NCBI GenBank assembly: GCA_003314535.1 | Contig: POSG01000005.1 | Location: forward strand, 145,739 to 209,738 | Direction: 5' to 3' | Source of the DNA: Geobacter sp. | Lineage (GTDB): Bacteria > Desulfobacterota > Desulfuromonadia > Geobacterales > Geobacteraceae | Length of the DNA: 64,000 bases | Part shown: positions 50,418-58,444 of the stretch, piece by piece | How positions within the stretch are numbered: position 1 is the first letter of the stretch | How the letters are laid out: each line of letters begins with the position of its first letter | The notes under the pieces: generated by a model | Database searches by the model: none | What the model saw: the letters and a program-made list of their open reading frames with translations, nothing else | Told to the model about the DNA's origin: nothing | Program-made: the position numbers and the translations under genes

Positions 50418-50791
50418 AATCTTCCGCTCTCCATGATACCGGTCCGCCTTCATTCCCCGCTCAAGGCAATCCTTTCCAGTTTCTGAAACTTGTGCGATCA
50501 CACATCCTTTTAAGCATATTCTACTGCCACGAGTTCTGAACGCAAATGGCCGCACAGTTCAATTTCAGGCTCTTACACACGTTCACCAAACTGAGTCTTC
50601 ACAATTGCGCACTCCATTCTCGCGTATCCATTCTCCCCTCCTTCCGTTCAAGAGACAGCAGTGCCCCCCGAACAGCCAGAACCGTCTTCGACCTGGGCGT
50701 CAACCCCGGGTAACCCACTCTGCATAATCCTGCTCGGATCATTCGGCTGATTCCATATTCCCAATGCTGGTGCATCCGCAAAAAGTCAGCA

Positions 50792-50868
50792 TACTCGCGA
50801 AAGCGAGTATCCAGGGTTTGTGTAATGCACTGTAATTCCTGGATTTCCGTTTTCACGGAAATGACGAG
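50792..50868. repeat. Palindromic intergenic repeat
   Basis: Two palindromes, ACTCGC-GAAA-GCGAGT and TTTCCGTTTTCACGGAAA, are linked by TATCCAGG...TTCCTGGA inverted words, ending in ATGACGAGC. This matches the general design of a widespread proteobacterial intergenic repeat (GCGAAAGCGG...TCCAGG...GGAATGACG type). Only one copy is in the window. Confidence 0.65.
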
Positions 50869-51049
50869 CAGAGGCTTCCCGGAACTCTTCGCGAGAGCAT
50901 CAATGCTGCATGTAATAGATTCAGCCAAGATGAAATGTTCCGACGTCCTGCAACCATCGAGGCCCCGATTATATCTGCGTTTACATCTTTCTGAGCGCCT
51001 GAAGTGAAAACATTGCGAATTAAATTTTTATTATTGTTAAAAAAATCTT

Positions 51050-51076
51050 TTAAGTTATGTCAGGAAAGGCCGAAGA
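51050..51076 (+). promoter_or_regulatory. Sigma28 (FliA)-type promoter of chemotaxis operon
   Basis: TTAAGTTA (51050-51057), 11 bp, GCCGAAGA (51069-51076). It matches the sigma28 consensus TAAAGTTT-N11-GCCGATAA at 6 of 8 in each half with exact spacing. It lies 131 bp before cheW at the end of an AT-rich patch. Confidence 0.6.
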
Positions 51077-51207
51077 AAAAAAACATCGGGAGCCGTACTC
51101 CGTTTGCGCTGCGCCATGCAGTTTCGAGCCGTTCCCGTCCCCCAGAAGCAGCTGTCGGCACGATCACGCCATGCAAAACATAAAAAAAAAATCAAAAAGG
51201 AGTGGCC

Positions 51208-51702
51208 ATGGAGTCAACGGAAAAAGCAGCAAAGCAGTATCTGACCTTCAAGCTGGCCCACGAGACATTTGCCGTTGATGTCGCCAGGGTGAGGGAAATC
51301 CTCGATTTCATTAGCATTACCAGGGTTCCGCGCACACCGGACTTCATGCGTGGAGTCATCAATCTGCGCGGGAGTGTAGTCCCGGTGGTGGACATGAAGC
51401 TTAAGTTCGGCATGGAAGCAACTGAAAAAACGGTGGATACATGCATCATCGTGCTGGAAGTGACCATCGAGGGTGAAACCACGATCGTGGGCGCCCTTGC
51501 CGACTCGGTCGAGGAAGTGCTTGAGCTGGAGCCGGCACAGATCGAGCCGCCGCCCAGGATAGGCATGAAGCTCAATATCGACTTCATAAGCGGAATGGGC
51601 AAACTCGGCGAGGAGTTCGTCATCATCCTCGACACGGACAGGATTTTCTCTTTCGAAGAAGGCATGCTTTTGCAGGAGGCGGGTGAAGCGGAAGTTGCCT
51701 AA
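51208..51702 (+). CDS. cheW: Chemotaxis coupling protein CheW
   Basis: CheW links receptors to CheA. The 164-residue protein has the CheW fold blocks YLTFKLAHETFAVDVARVRE, MRGVINLRGSVVPVVDM (containing the conserved Arg/Gly turn) and GALADSVEEVLEL. ATG at 51208 has AAGGAG upstream. It is the first gene of the operon and is followed by the giant receptor after a duplicated ribosome-binding segment. Confidence 0.95.
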   Translation: MESTEKAAKQYLTFKLAHETFAVDVARVREILDFISITRVPRTPDFMRGVINLRGSVVPVVDMKLKFGMEATEKTVDTCIIVLEVTIEGETTIVGALADSVEEVLELEPAQIEPPPRIGMKLNIDFISGMGKLGEEFVIILDTDRIFSFEEGMLLQEAGEAEVA

Positions 51703-51712
51703 CATCAAGAAG

Positions 51713-51754
51713 ATATTACAGCGAAAGGGAAAAATATTACAGCGAAAGGGAAAA
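51713..51754 (+). repeat. Duplicated 21-bp leader with ribosome site
   Basis: The unit beginning ATATTACAGCGAAAGGGAAA occurs twice in tandem (51713-51733 and 51734-51754) just before the giant receptor's ATG. Each copy has an AAAGGGA ribosome-binding word; only the second is at workable distance from the start. Confidence 0.85.
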
Positions 51755-51756
51755 AA

Positions 51757-54700
51757 ATGAGCATGTCGGAAAATTCAAGCGGTCTGAGCCTAAGGACAAA
51801 ACTCCTGGCCGGTTTCGCATCGGCTGCCGTGGTCGCAGGCATAATAGGAGTTTTCGGATTGATGCAGCTGAACAATATCGATGCTGCGTACTCGAAAGTA
51901 CAAGAGCAGGAAGCACTGCCGGTTGCCGCTCTGGGAAAGATCTCGGTTGCCACCCAGCAGCAACGCGACGCACTTCGTGATATTTTCGGCGCCAGAAGCG
52001 CAGCGGACGCAAAGAAACAGCTCGCATCAGTCCAGGAACTGGACAAGAAGCTCAACGAGGGTGTCACTCTGCTGGAGAAAAAGGCTGCAACCACGGCTGA
52101 CAAGGAAGAAATCAAATCGCTGAGCGGTGCGCTTGCCACATATGCCTCCTACAAGGAAAAAGCGATCAAGGCGGCGCTCGAAAACAAACAGGAAGAGGCC
52201 GCATCAATCATGAACAGCTCTGGAACGACCAAGGCAGCCGCGAATCTGGACGCCTCGATCCAGAAGCTCCTGCAAGACCGGTCGAGCCGTCTTGAAAAGG
52301 CTGCCGGCGCAAGCGCGGGCCTGGCCGGCTCCTCGGAAAAATCTTCGCTGATCGTATTGGTCATGGGAGTGCTGGCTGCCGCAGGCCTTGGCATATTCTT
52401 CAGCAAAACCGTCGAGAATCAGACCGGCGAGGACGCGGGCAAAGTGGCTGAAATCGCCCGGAGCGTTGCAGCGGGAGATCTTTCCGTTGAAATAGAAATG
52501 GATGGCAAGGACGCAGACGGGATTTTCGGTTCCATGAACGAGATGGTACGCGCGATCCGGAGCCTGGTGGCGGACACCCATATGCTGGCAAAGGCTGCCG
52601 CCGAGGGAAATCTCAAGGCACGTGCGGACGAAACCAAACACAACGGCGAATTCCGTCGGATCATCGTGGAAGTCAACGGAATGCTCGATGCGGCCCTGAA
52701 GCCGGTTCATGATGCTGCAGAGCACATCAGCCAGCTCTCCAGGGGTGAAATCTTCGACGAGATAACCGATGGGTACAAGGGAGATTTCGCAGAACTCAAG
52801 GGGAGCCTCAATCGACTGAGAAATGCCCTCGAAGCAGTACGCCTCGACGTCCGCGAAGTCTGCATAGCTTCCTACGAAGGGTATCTTGACACCAGGGTCG
52901 ACACCACCAAACACGAAGGCTTCTTCTCCAAGGTGGCAGGCGGCATGAACAATATTTTCGAAAACATGACCGCGCCCCTCAGGGTGTCCATGGACTACAT
53001 CGAGAAAATCAGCAAAGGCGAGTTTCCCGAAAAAATCACCGAGGAATATCGTGGCGATTACAACCGCCTGAAAGACAGCGTCAACACGCTCGTGGATACC
53101 ATGGGCGGCCTGCGGGGAGAGCTTGGCAATCTCATCCAGGCCAGCAAGAACGGCGATCTCAGCGTCAAGGGAGATGTCACCAAATTCTCCGGCGAATGGG
53201 CGGATATGGTGAAAGGCCTCAACGACCTCATCTATGGTTTCGGTGCGCCTATCAGGGTAATCTCCTCCTATCTCGACAAGATCAGCAGGGGTGAAATCCC
53301 GCCGAGAATCGTCAATCATTACAGTGGCGCCTTCGAACAGATCAAGAACAACCTCAACAATTGCATAGACGGACTTGGGGGTCTCGTCGAGGCAAACAAT
53401 GTCCTGCAGAAGATGGCGGTGAACGACAACACCGACAAAGTCGAAGGCCAATACCTGGGTGTATATGCCGAGGTAGGCAAAGCGGTGAACGAAGTCAGGG
53501 ATCGCCTTCTGAACGCAACGGAAGCCGCACACAGAATCGCCTCCGGCGATCTCAGCGGCCTGGACGAACTGAAGGCAATCAACAACGGCACAGGGAAGCG
53601 CTCTGAGAACGACAAGCTGCTGCCCGCCCTCATCGGCATGACCGAAGCGGTCCAGTCCCTGGTCAACGACGTCAACTCGCTCGTGAGCGAAGCGGTGGCG
53701 GGACGGCTGCTGAGCCGTGCGGACGCCGAAAAGCACCAGGGAGAGTTCCGTACCATCATAAGCGGCGTTAACAGCGCTTTCGACGCGATCATCGGCCCCC
53801 TCTACACCACCGCCCAGTGCGTGGCTCAGATCGGGATGGGACAGATTCCCGACAAGATTGACGCCGAATTCCAGGGTGATTTCGAAGATATCAAAGCCAG
53901 CATCAACAACAGCATCGACAACGTAAACAACCTGGTGGCAGACGTCAACATGCTTGTCCAGGCAGCGCTCGACGGTCAATTCGAAACGCGCGCAGACGCC
54001 GAACGGCACACCGGCGATTTCCAGAAAATCGTCGAAGGGATCAACAAGACCCTGGACACGGTCATGGAGAAGACTGTCTGGTACGAAGCGATCATAGATG
54101 CAGTGCCCTACCCGATCCACGTCACCGACATGGACATGAACTGGACGTTCCTCAACAAGCCGTTCGAGAAACTGCTGATGGAGGCCGGGCAGATCAAGGA
54201 CCGCGACTCGGCGCTCGGCATGGCCTGCTGCAATGCCGCCGCCAACATCTGCAACACCGATGGCTGCGGCATCAAGCAGCTCAACAAGGGCGTTCCCGAG
54301 AGCTTCTTCGACTGGCACGGCTCCAAGTGCAAGCAGGACACCTCGTTCCTCGTCAACAAGAAAGGCGAAAAGATCGGCTACGTCGAGGTGGTCCAGGATC
54401 TCACCGGCATCATCAAGGCGCGCGACTACACCAAGGACCAGGTGGACAAGATGGCGGCCAACCTGCTCATGCTGGCAAACGGCGACCTGAACTTCGACCT
54501 GACCCTGGCGGAGGCCGACCAGCACACCCGGGAAGCGCATGACAACTTCGTCAAGATCAACAGCAGCTTTACCCAGGTAAAGAACGCCGTCGGCGCCATG
54601 ATCCACGACACCGAAGCCCTGGTACAGGCGGCTCTCAACGGCGACTTCGACAAGAGGGCAGACGCGGTGAAGCACAGCGGCGAATACCGGACCATCGTCG

Positions 54701-56283
54701 AAGGCATCAACAAGACCATGGATACGGTCGTCGACAAGAATGTATGGTACGAAGCGATCATCGACGCAGTGCCGTTCCCGATTCATGTCACCGACATGGA
54801 CATGAACTGGACCTTCATGAACAAGTCGTTCGAGAAGCTCCTGGTGGAAGCCGGCCGCATCAAGGACAGGGTTTCGGCCCAGGGCCTGCCTTGCAGCAAT
54901 GCGGCGGCCAACATCTGCAACAACGAGGGATGCGGCATCAGGCAGCTTAACCGCGGGGTCACCGAGAGCTTCTTCGACTGGCACGGCTCCAAGTGCAAGC
55001 AGGACACCTCGTACCTGCTCAACAAGAAGGGTGAAAAACTTGGTTACGTCGAGGTGGTCCAGGACCTGACCGCAATGATCACCAACAAGGATTACACCAA
55101 TGAAGAGGTGGACCGCCTGGCCAACAACCTGCTGCTCCTGGCCAAGGGCGATCTGAGCTTCGACCTGAATATCAAGGCGGCAGACAAGCACACCAAGGAA
55201 GCTTTCGAGAACTTCTCCAAGATCAACAACAGCCTGAAAGAGGTCAAGGACGCCATGGAGGAAATCACCGAGGTTACCAAGGAAATCGCCGACGGCAACC
55301 TGATGGTGGAAGTGAAACCGCGCTCGGCTGAAGACGAACTGATGATCGCCTTGTCAGCCATGGTTGAAAAGCTGAGCGGCGTTGTGAACGATGTAAAAGC
55401 CGCAGCAGACAACGTGGCGGCCGGCAGCAGGGAAATGAGCGGCAACTCGGAACAGATGTCCCAGGGCGCCACTGAACAGGCCGCTGCAGCGGAAGAAGCA
55501 TCATCCTCCATGGAACAGATGTCCGCCAACATCAAGCAGAATGCAGACAACGCGATGCAGACCGAAAAAATCGCCATAAAGTCCTCCGAAGAAGCCAATG
55601 AAGGCGGCAAGGCAGTTGCCCAGACCGTAGGGGCAATGAAAGAGATCGCCGATAAAATCAACATAGTGGAGGAAATCGCACGTCAGACAAACATGCTGGC
55701 TTTGAACGCCGCCATCGAAGCAGCAAGGGCGGGTGAACACGGCAAGGGCTTCGCGGTTGTCGCGGCGGAAGTTCGCAAACTTGCCGAGCGCAGCCAGTCG
55801 GCTGCGGGCGAAATCAGCGAACTGTCGGCAAGCAGTGTAGAAATCGCCGAGAAAGCCGGCAAACTCCTTGGCGACATACTGCCGAGCATCGAACGGACCG
55901 CCGACCTGGTCAAGGAAATCACTGCCGCCAGCCGCGAGCAGGATTCCGGCGCCGAGCAGATCAACAAGGCCATCCAGCAGCTCGACCAGGTGATCCAGAA
56001 GAATGCAAGCGCCGCAGAGGAAATGTCCTCTACCGCAGAGGAACTCTCGGCTCAGGCGGAACACCTGCAAGGCGCGGTTGCATTCTTCCGCACCGAGGAA
56101 ACGCGTAAGGGACCTGCCACCAAACCCGGCCAGGCAAGAAGGCCCGAGATTAAAAAGCAGCCGCAGAAAATCACGGCACATGCCGAAGCCAACGGCTATG
56201 GAAAAAAGAAAGCTTCCAACGAGGGAGGCTTCATGCTCAACATGGACAATGACTCACTCGACTCGGAATTCGAGCGTTTCTAG
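51757..56283 (+). CDS. Giant methyl-accepting chemotaxis protein with poly-HAMP and duplicated PAS
   Basis: The 1508 residues are about three times normal receptor length. Membrane helices lie at about 16-36 and 197-215, enclosing a short periplasmic four-helix sensor. After them come about 16 HAMP-like units, alternating between forms like [13 protein letters not shown] and [16 protein letters not shown]. Two PAS domains (about 774-890 and 996-1112) carry cysteine sets such as [16 protein letters not shown] and SKCKQD. The signalling tip [20 protein letters not shown] is at about 1312-1331. The last residues EFERF resemble a CheR-tethering pentapeptide. It lies between cheW and a second receptor-like gene. 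Confidence 0.93.
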   Translation: MSMSENSSGLSLRTKLLAGFASAAVVAGIIGVFGLMQLNNIDAAYSKVQEQEALPVAALGKISVATQQQRDALRDIFGARSAADAKKQLASVQELDKKLNEGVTLLEKKAATTADKEEIKSLSGALATYASYKEKAIKAALENKQEEAASIMNSSGTTKAAANLDASIQKLLQDRSSRLEKAAGASAGLAGSSEKSSLIVLVMGVLAAAGLGIFFSKTVENQTGEDAGKVAEIARSVAAGDLSVEIEMDGKDADGIFGSMNEMVRAIRSLVADTHMLAKAAAEGNLKARADETKHNGEFRRIIVEVNGMLDAALKPVHDAAEHISQLSRGEIFDEITDGYKGDFAELKGSLNRLRNALEAVRLDVREVCIASYEGYLDTRVDTTKHEGFFSKVAGGMNNIFENMTAPLRVSMDYIEKISKGEFPEKITEEYRGDYNRLKDSVNTLVDTMGGLRGELGNLIQASKNGDLSVKGDVTKFSGEWADMVKGLNDLIYGFGAPIRVISSYLDKISRGEIPPRIVNHYSGAFEQIKNNLNNCIDGLGGLVEANNVLQKMAVNDNTDKVEGQYLGVYAEVGKAVNEVRDRLLNATEAAHRIASGDLSGLDELKAINNGTGKRSENDKLLPALIGMTEAVQSLVNDVNSLVSEAVAGRLLSRADAEKHQGEFRTIISGVNSAFDAIIGPLYTTAQCVAQIGMGQIPDKIDAEFQGDFEDIKASINNSIDNVNNLVADVNMLVQAALDGQFETRADAERHTGDFQKIVEGINKTLDTVMEKTVWYEAIIDAVPYPIHVTDMDMNWTFLNKPFEKLLMEAGQIKDRDSALGMACCNAAANICNTDGCGIKQLNKGVPESFFDWHGSKCKQDTSFLVNKKGEKIGYVEVVQDLTGIIKARDYTKDQVDKMAANLLMLANGDLNFDLTLAEADQHTREAHDNFVKINSSFTQVKNAVGAMIHDTEALVQAALNGDFDKRADAVKHSGEYRTIVEGINKTMDTVVDKNVWYEAIIDAVPFPIHVTDMDMNWTFMNKSFEKLLVEAGRIKDRVSAQGLPCSNAAANICNNEGCGIRQLNRGVTESFFDWHGSKCKQDTSYLLNKKGEKLGYVEVVQDLTAMITNKDYTNEEVDRLANNLLLLAKGDLSFDLNIKAADKHTKEAFENFSKINNSLKEVKDAMEEITEVTKEIADGNLMVEVKPRSAEDELMIALSAMVEKLSGVVNDVKAAADNVAAGSREMSGNSEQMSQGATEQAAAAEEASSSMEQMSANIKQNADNAMQTEKIAIKSSEEANEGGKAVAQTVGAMKEIADKINIVEEIARQTNMLALNAAIEAARAGEHGKGFAVVAAEVRKLAERSQSAAGEISELSASSVEIAEKAGKLLGDILPSIERTADLVKEITAASREQDSGAEQINKAIQQLDQVIQKNASAAEEMSSTAEELSAQAEHLQGAVAFFRTEETRKGPATKPGQARRPEIKKQPQKITAHAEANGYGKKKASNEGGFMLNMDNDSLDSEFERF
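54076..55407 (+). repeat. Intragenic tandem duplication, 666-bp unit
   Basis: Blocks starting at 54076 and 54742 ([16 protein letters not shown] and [16 protein letters not shown]) are in register 666 bp (222 codons) apart. The first about 130 codons of each (PAS with cysteines, then ...[10 protein letters not shown]) are nearly identical; the later HAMP portion has diverged. The preceding HAMP (near 53950) also resembles the one preceding the second block. Confidence 0.85.
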
Positions 56284-56290
56284 ACAAGGA

Positions 56291-56330
56291 GCCTGCCGGT
56301 ACGGGGTGACCACGCACCGTACCGGCAGGC
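56291..56330 (+). terminator. Strong hairpin between the two receptor genes
   Basis: A perfect 14-bp stem (GCCTGCCGGTACGG / CCGTACCGGCAGGC) with a 12-base loop, 8 bp after the receptor stop. No T-run follows, so within the operon it may stabilise the upstream mRNA or reduce downstream expression rather than fully terminate. Confidence 0.6.
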
Positions 56331-56388
56331 ATGAAAAAGCAGACAATCAGGCCATCACCGAAAAACAATTACCAAAGGAACCACCTAG

Positions 56389-57591
56389 ATGATCAATAAC
56401 ACCAGAAGAGGCGCAACCATAACCAGTTTGCTCATCCTCGCCACTTCCATCACAACGCTGATCCCCGACGGCACAATACGCATCATCGCTGCTGGAGCCG
56501 TCTTTGTACTCATAACGACAGTTCTTCACTGGCAGGCATCAAGGCCCGTGAAAGCAGAGATCAATTTCGTTTCTCCTGAAGCCGATCTTTCAGCCGAACC
56601 CGCCCCGGACCTGACCCCGATAAGCGAATTGCTCAACAGGAGCAGCCAACTGATCCCTGTGCTTACCAGTCAACTGGAAGCGGTCATGCAGGAAACTGAA
56701 AACGCCGTGCTGGAAATCGGGGAAAGGTTCATGGAAATAATTTCCAGGGCCAGGAGCCAGGCCAGCAAGGCGGCAAACGCCTTCGGTGAATTCGCCGCCG
56801 GAGACGACAGGGACAGCAAGGCTCTGGTCGAGCTGAGCAGGGAGGCCCTGAGCGCAGTCATGGAAAACCTGAGGTGCGTAAACGGAGTGGCCAGGCATAC
56901 ACTGGAAAACATGCGCAACATAAACACGATCATGGACAGCATAAGGCAAGTGGTTTCGGAAATCGAGTACATAGCAGACCAGACAAACCTGCTGGCGTTG
57001 AATGCTTCCATAGAAGCGGCCCGGGCTGGTGAACACGGCAGGGGCTTTGCCGTCGTTGCCGACGAGGTGCGGAAACTGTCGGCCCGTTCCACTGCGGCGG
57101 CAAGCGAAATCGGCAAACTCATCCACACGGTGGAAAAAGAAATTACGGGAATATACTGCGAGACGGAAAAGAGCGCAGAAATGACCGAACTGCGCTCCAG
57201 GGAATCGGAAGAGATCATGAACGAAACACTGGGCAAGATCAATGAGGTCATGCTTCATGCCAGAAACGAACTGGACGGCCTCTCCGTTGAAACCGAATCC
57301 CTCGCGAAAGACATAAGCAGCATCGTAATTTCCATGCAGTTCCAGGACATAACCAGGCAGAAGATAGAGCATGTCATAGAACCGCTTCAGTCCCTCAGGT
57401 CGGAATCCATGGAGCTCCTTGGCCGATTGGAGACCGGATGTCTTTCAGACTCTACAGACAGGTCCGAAAGCGACATGACATGGCTGAAAGACATGTACAC
57501 CATGGAATCGGAAAGGGAAACCTGGAACAGGCGCTCTCTAAAAACGATTCGCAAGCTGCGGTGGAAATTTTCTGATTTCAGACTGAAGTAA
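56389..57591 (+). CDS. Methyl-accepting chemotaxis-like protein, sensor-less
   Basis: The 400-residue protein has two closely spaced N-terminal membrane helices (about 9-25 and 29-46) and no periplasmic domain. It lacks HAMP but has the receptor signalling tip [20 protein letters not shown] (about residues 202-221). A helical region with [20 protein letters not shown] near 305-325 resembles a motif in receptor-like proteins of this group. It likely signals from the membrane or cytoplasm to the CheA encoded downstream. Confidence 0.87.
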   Translation: MINNTRRGATITSLLILATSITTLIPDGTIRIIAAGAVFVLITTVLHWQASRPVKAEINFVSPEADLSAEPAPDLTPISELLNRSSQLIPVLTSQLEAVMQETENAVLEIGERFMEIISRARSQASKAANAFGEFAAGDDRDSKALVELSREALSAVMENLRCVNGVARHTLENMRNINTIMDSIRQVVSEIEYIADQTNLLALNASIEAARAGEHGRGFAVVADEVRKLSARSTAAASEIGKLIHTVEKEITGIYCETEKSAEMTELRSRESEEIMNETLGKINEVMLHARNELDGLSVETESLAKDISSIVISMQFQDITRQKIEHVIEPLQSLRSESMELLGRLETGCLSDSTDRSESDMTWLKDMYTMESERETWNRRSLKTIRKLRWKFSDFRLK

Positions 57592-57613
57592 GCAAACATT
57601 TACGGGGAATAAA

Positions 57614-57979
57614 ATGGCACACACTCTCTTGATAGTTGACGATTCGGCCTCCATGCGGCAAATGGTTTCCTTCACCCTCAAGGACGCCGGGTATGACGTC
57701 ATCAGCGCCACCAATGGCAAGGACGCGCTGACGAAACTCGACAGCGGCAAGATCGCGATGGTGATCACCGACCTGAACATGCCGGAAATGGACGGCATTG
57801 AGCTGATAAAGCAGCTGCGGGGCAAGCCGGGTTTCAAATTCACCCCCATCGTCATGCTGACCACCGAATCGCAGGACAGCAAGAAGCTCGCGGGCAAGCA
57901 GGCCGGAGCAAGCGGATGGATTGTCAAACCCTTCAAACCGGACCAGCTGCTCGATACGGTAAAGAAGTTCGTAAAGTAG
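57614..57979 (+). CDS. cheY: CheY-type response regulator
   Basis: A 121-residue single receiver domain: acidic pair in LLIVDDSASMRQMV, phospho-Asp in VITDLNMPEMDGIEL, conserved Thr in MLTTESQ and Lys in WIVKPFKPDQLL. It is the output of the CheA encoded 460 bp downstream and would act on the flagellar motor or another target such as pili. CheX (46103) is a candidate phosphatase. Confidence 0.96.
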   Translation: MAHTLLIVDDSASMRQMVSFTLKDAGYDVISATNGKDALTKLDSGKIAMVITDLNMPEMDGIELIKQLRGKPGFKFTPIVMLTTESQDSKKLAGKQAGASGWIVKPFKPDQLLDTVKKFVK

Positions 57980-58081
57980 CGCCTTTCTGAAAGCGCAGCC
58001 ACCGCCTCTTCCTGCGTGCTCTCCCTGCCGGGGAAAACCAGGCGAAAGCAGCATGGGGGGCTGTCGCGGCAAGGAGAAACG

Positions 58082-58444
58082 ATGAATCATTCATTTCAAT
58101 TATCAGCAGATACCGGCGTCCTGTCTCTTGCAGGAGCACTGACCATTGAACACGGAGCGGAACTGAAAGCGTCCCTGTCCGGCGCACTCGAAGCTGCCGA
58201 CCATATAGTATGCGACCTGTCAGGCTTGGAATCAGCCGACATATGCACCCTGCAGCTGTTCTGTTCCGCGCACAAGGCGGCCGCCCGCGCAGGCAAGACC
58301 CTTGAATTCCGCGCAACCTGCGAAGGTTTCGATGCAAGCGTCATGGAAGCGGGATTTAGACGCCATGTGGGATGCATGAGCCAGAACAGTGCTGACTGCC
58401 TCTGGATTGAAGGTCCAGGGGAGAAGACAGAGGTAGCCCCATGA
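58082..58444 (+). CDS. STAS-domain protein of chemotaxis operon
   Basis: The 120-residue single STAS domain (ALTIEHGAELKASLSGAL, then HIVCDLSGLESADICTLQLF) resembles anti-anti-sigma factors. Where such proteins have a phosphorylatable Ser (ADLS-type), this one appears to read ADIC, followed by Thr, so classical phosphorylation may be lost or shifted. It overlaps the cheA start by 4 bp (ATGA), implying coupling. It could modulate the chemosensory array; that is inference. Confidence 0.82.
   Translation: MNHSFQLSADTGVLSLAGALTIEHGAELKASLSGALEAADHIVCDLSGLESADICTLQLFCSAHKAAARAGKTLEFRATCEGFDASVMEAGFRRHVGCMSQNSADCLWIEGPGEKTEVAP

Larger units (their letters stand above)
50324..51049. other. Long intergenic region without a supported gene
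   Basis: Between tauE and the chemotaxis promoter I find hairpins and one repeat, but no gene. Two perfect stems lie near tauE: TGCCCC-GCC-GGGGCA (50341-50355) and CCTGGAAATCAT with 7-base loop (50387-50417). A palindromic repeat is at 50792-50868. A 109-codon minus-strand reading (50599-50928) is discounted since it runs through that repeat and has no ribosome site or family look. Confidence 0.6.

Noticed and set aside
50599..50928. 109-codon minus-strand reading frame
   Set aside because: It crosses a palindromic intergenic repeat, lacks a ribosome site and has no family-like features.
52204..55191. 995-codon minus-strand open frame opposite the giant receptor
   Set aside because: It is the antisense shadow of a high-GC gene with strong third-position bias; the plus-strand frame has clear domains.
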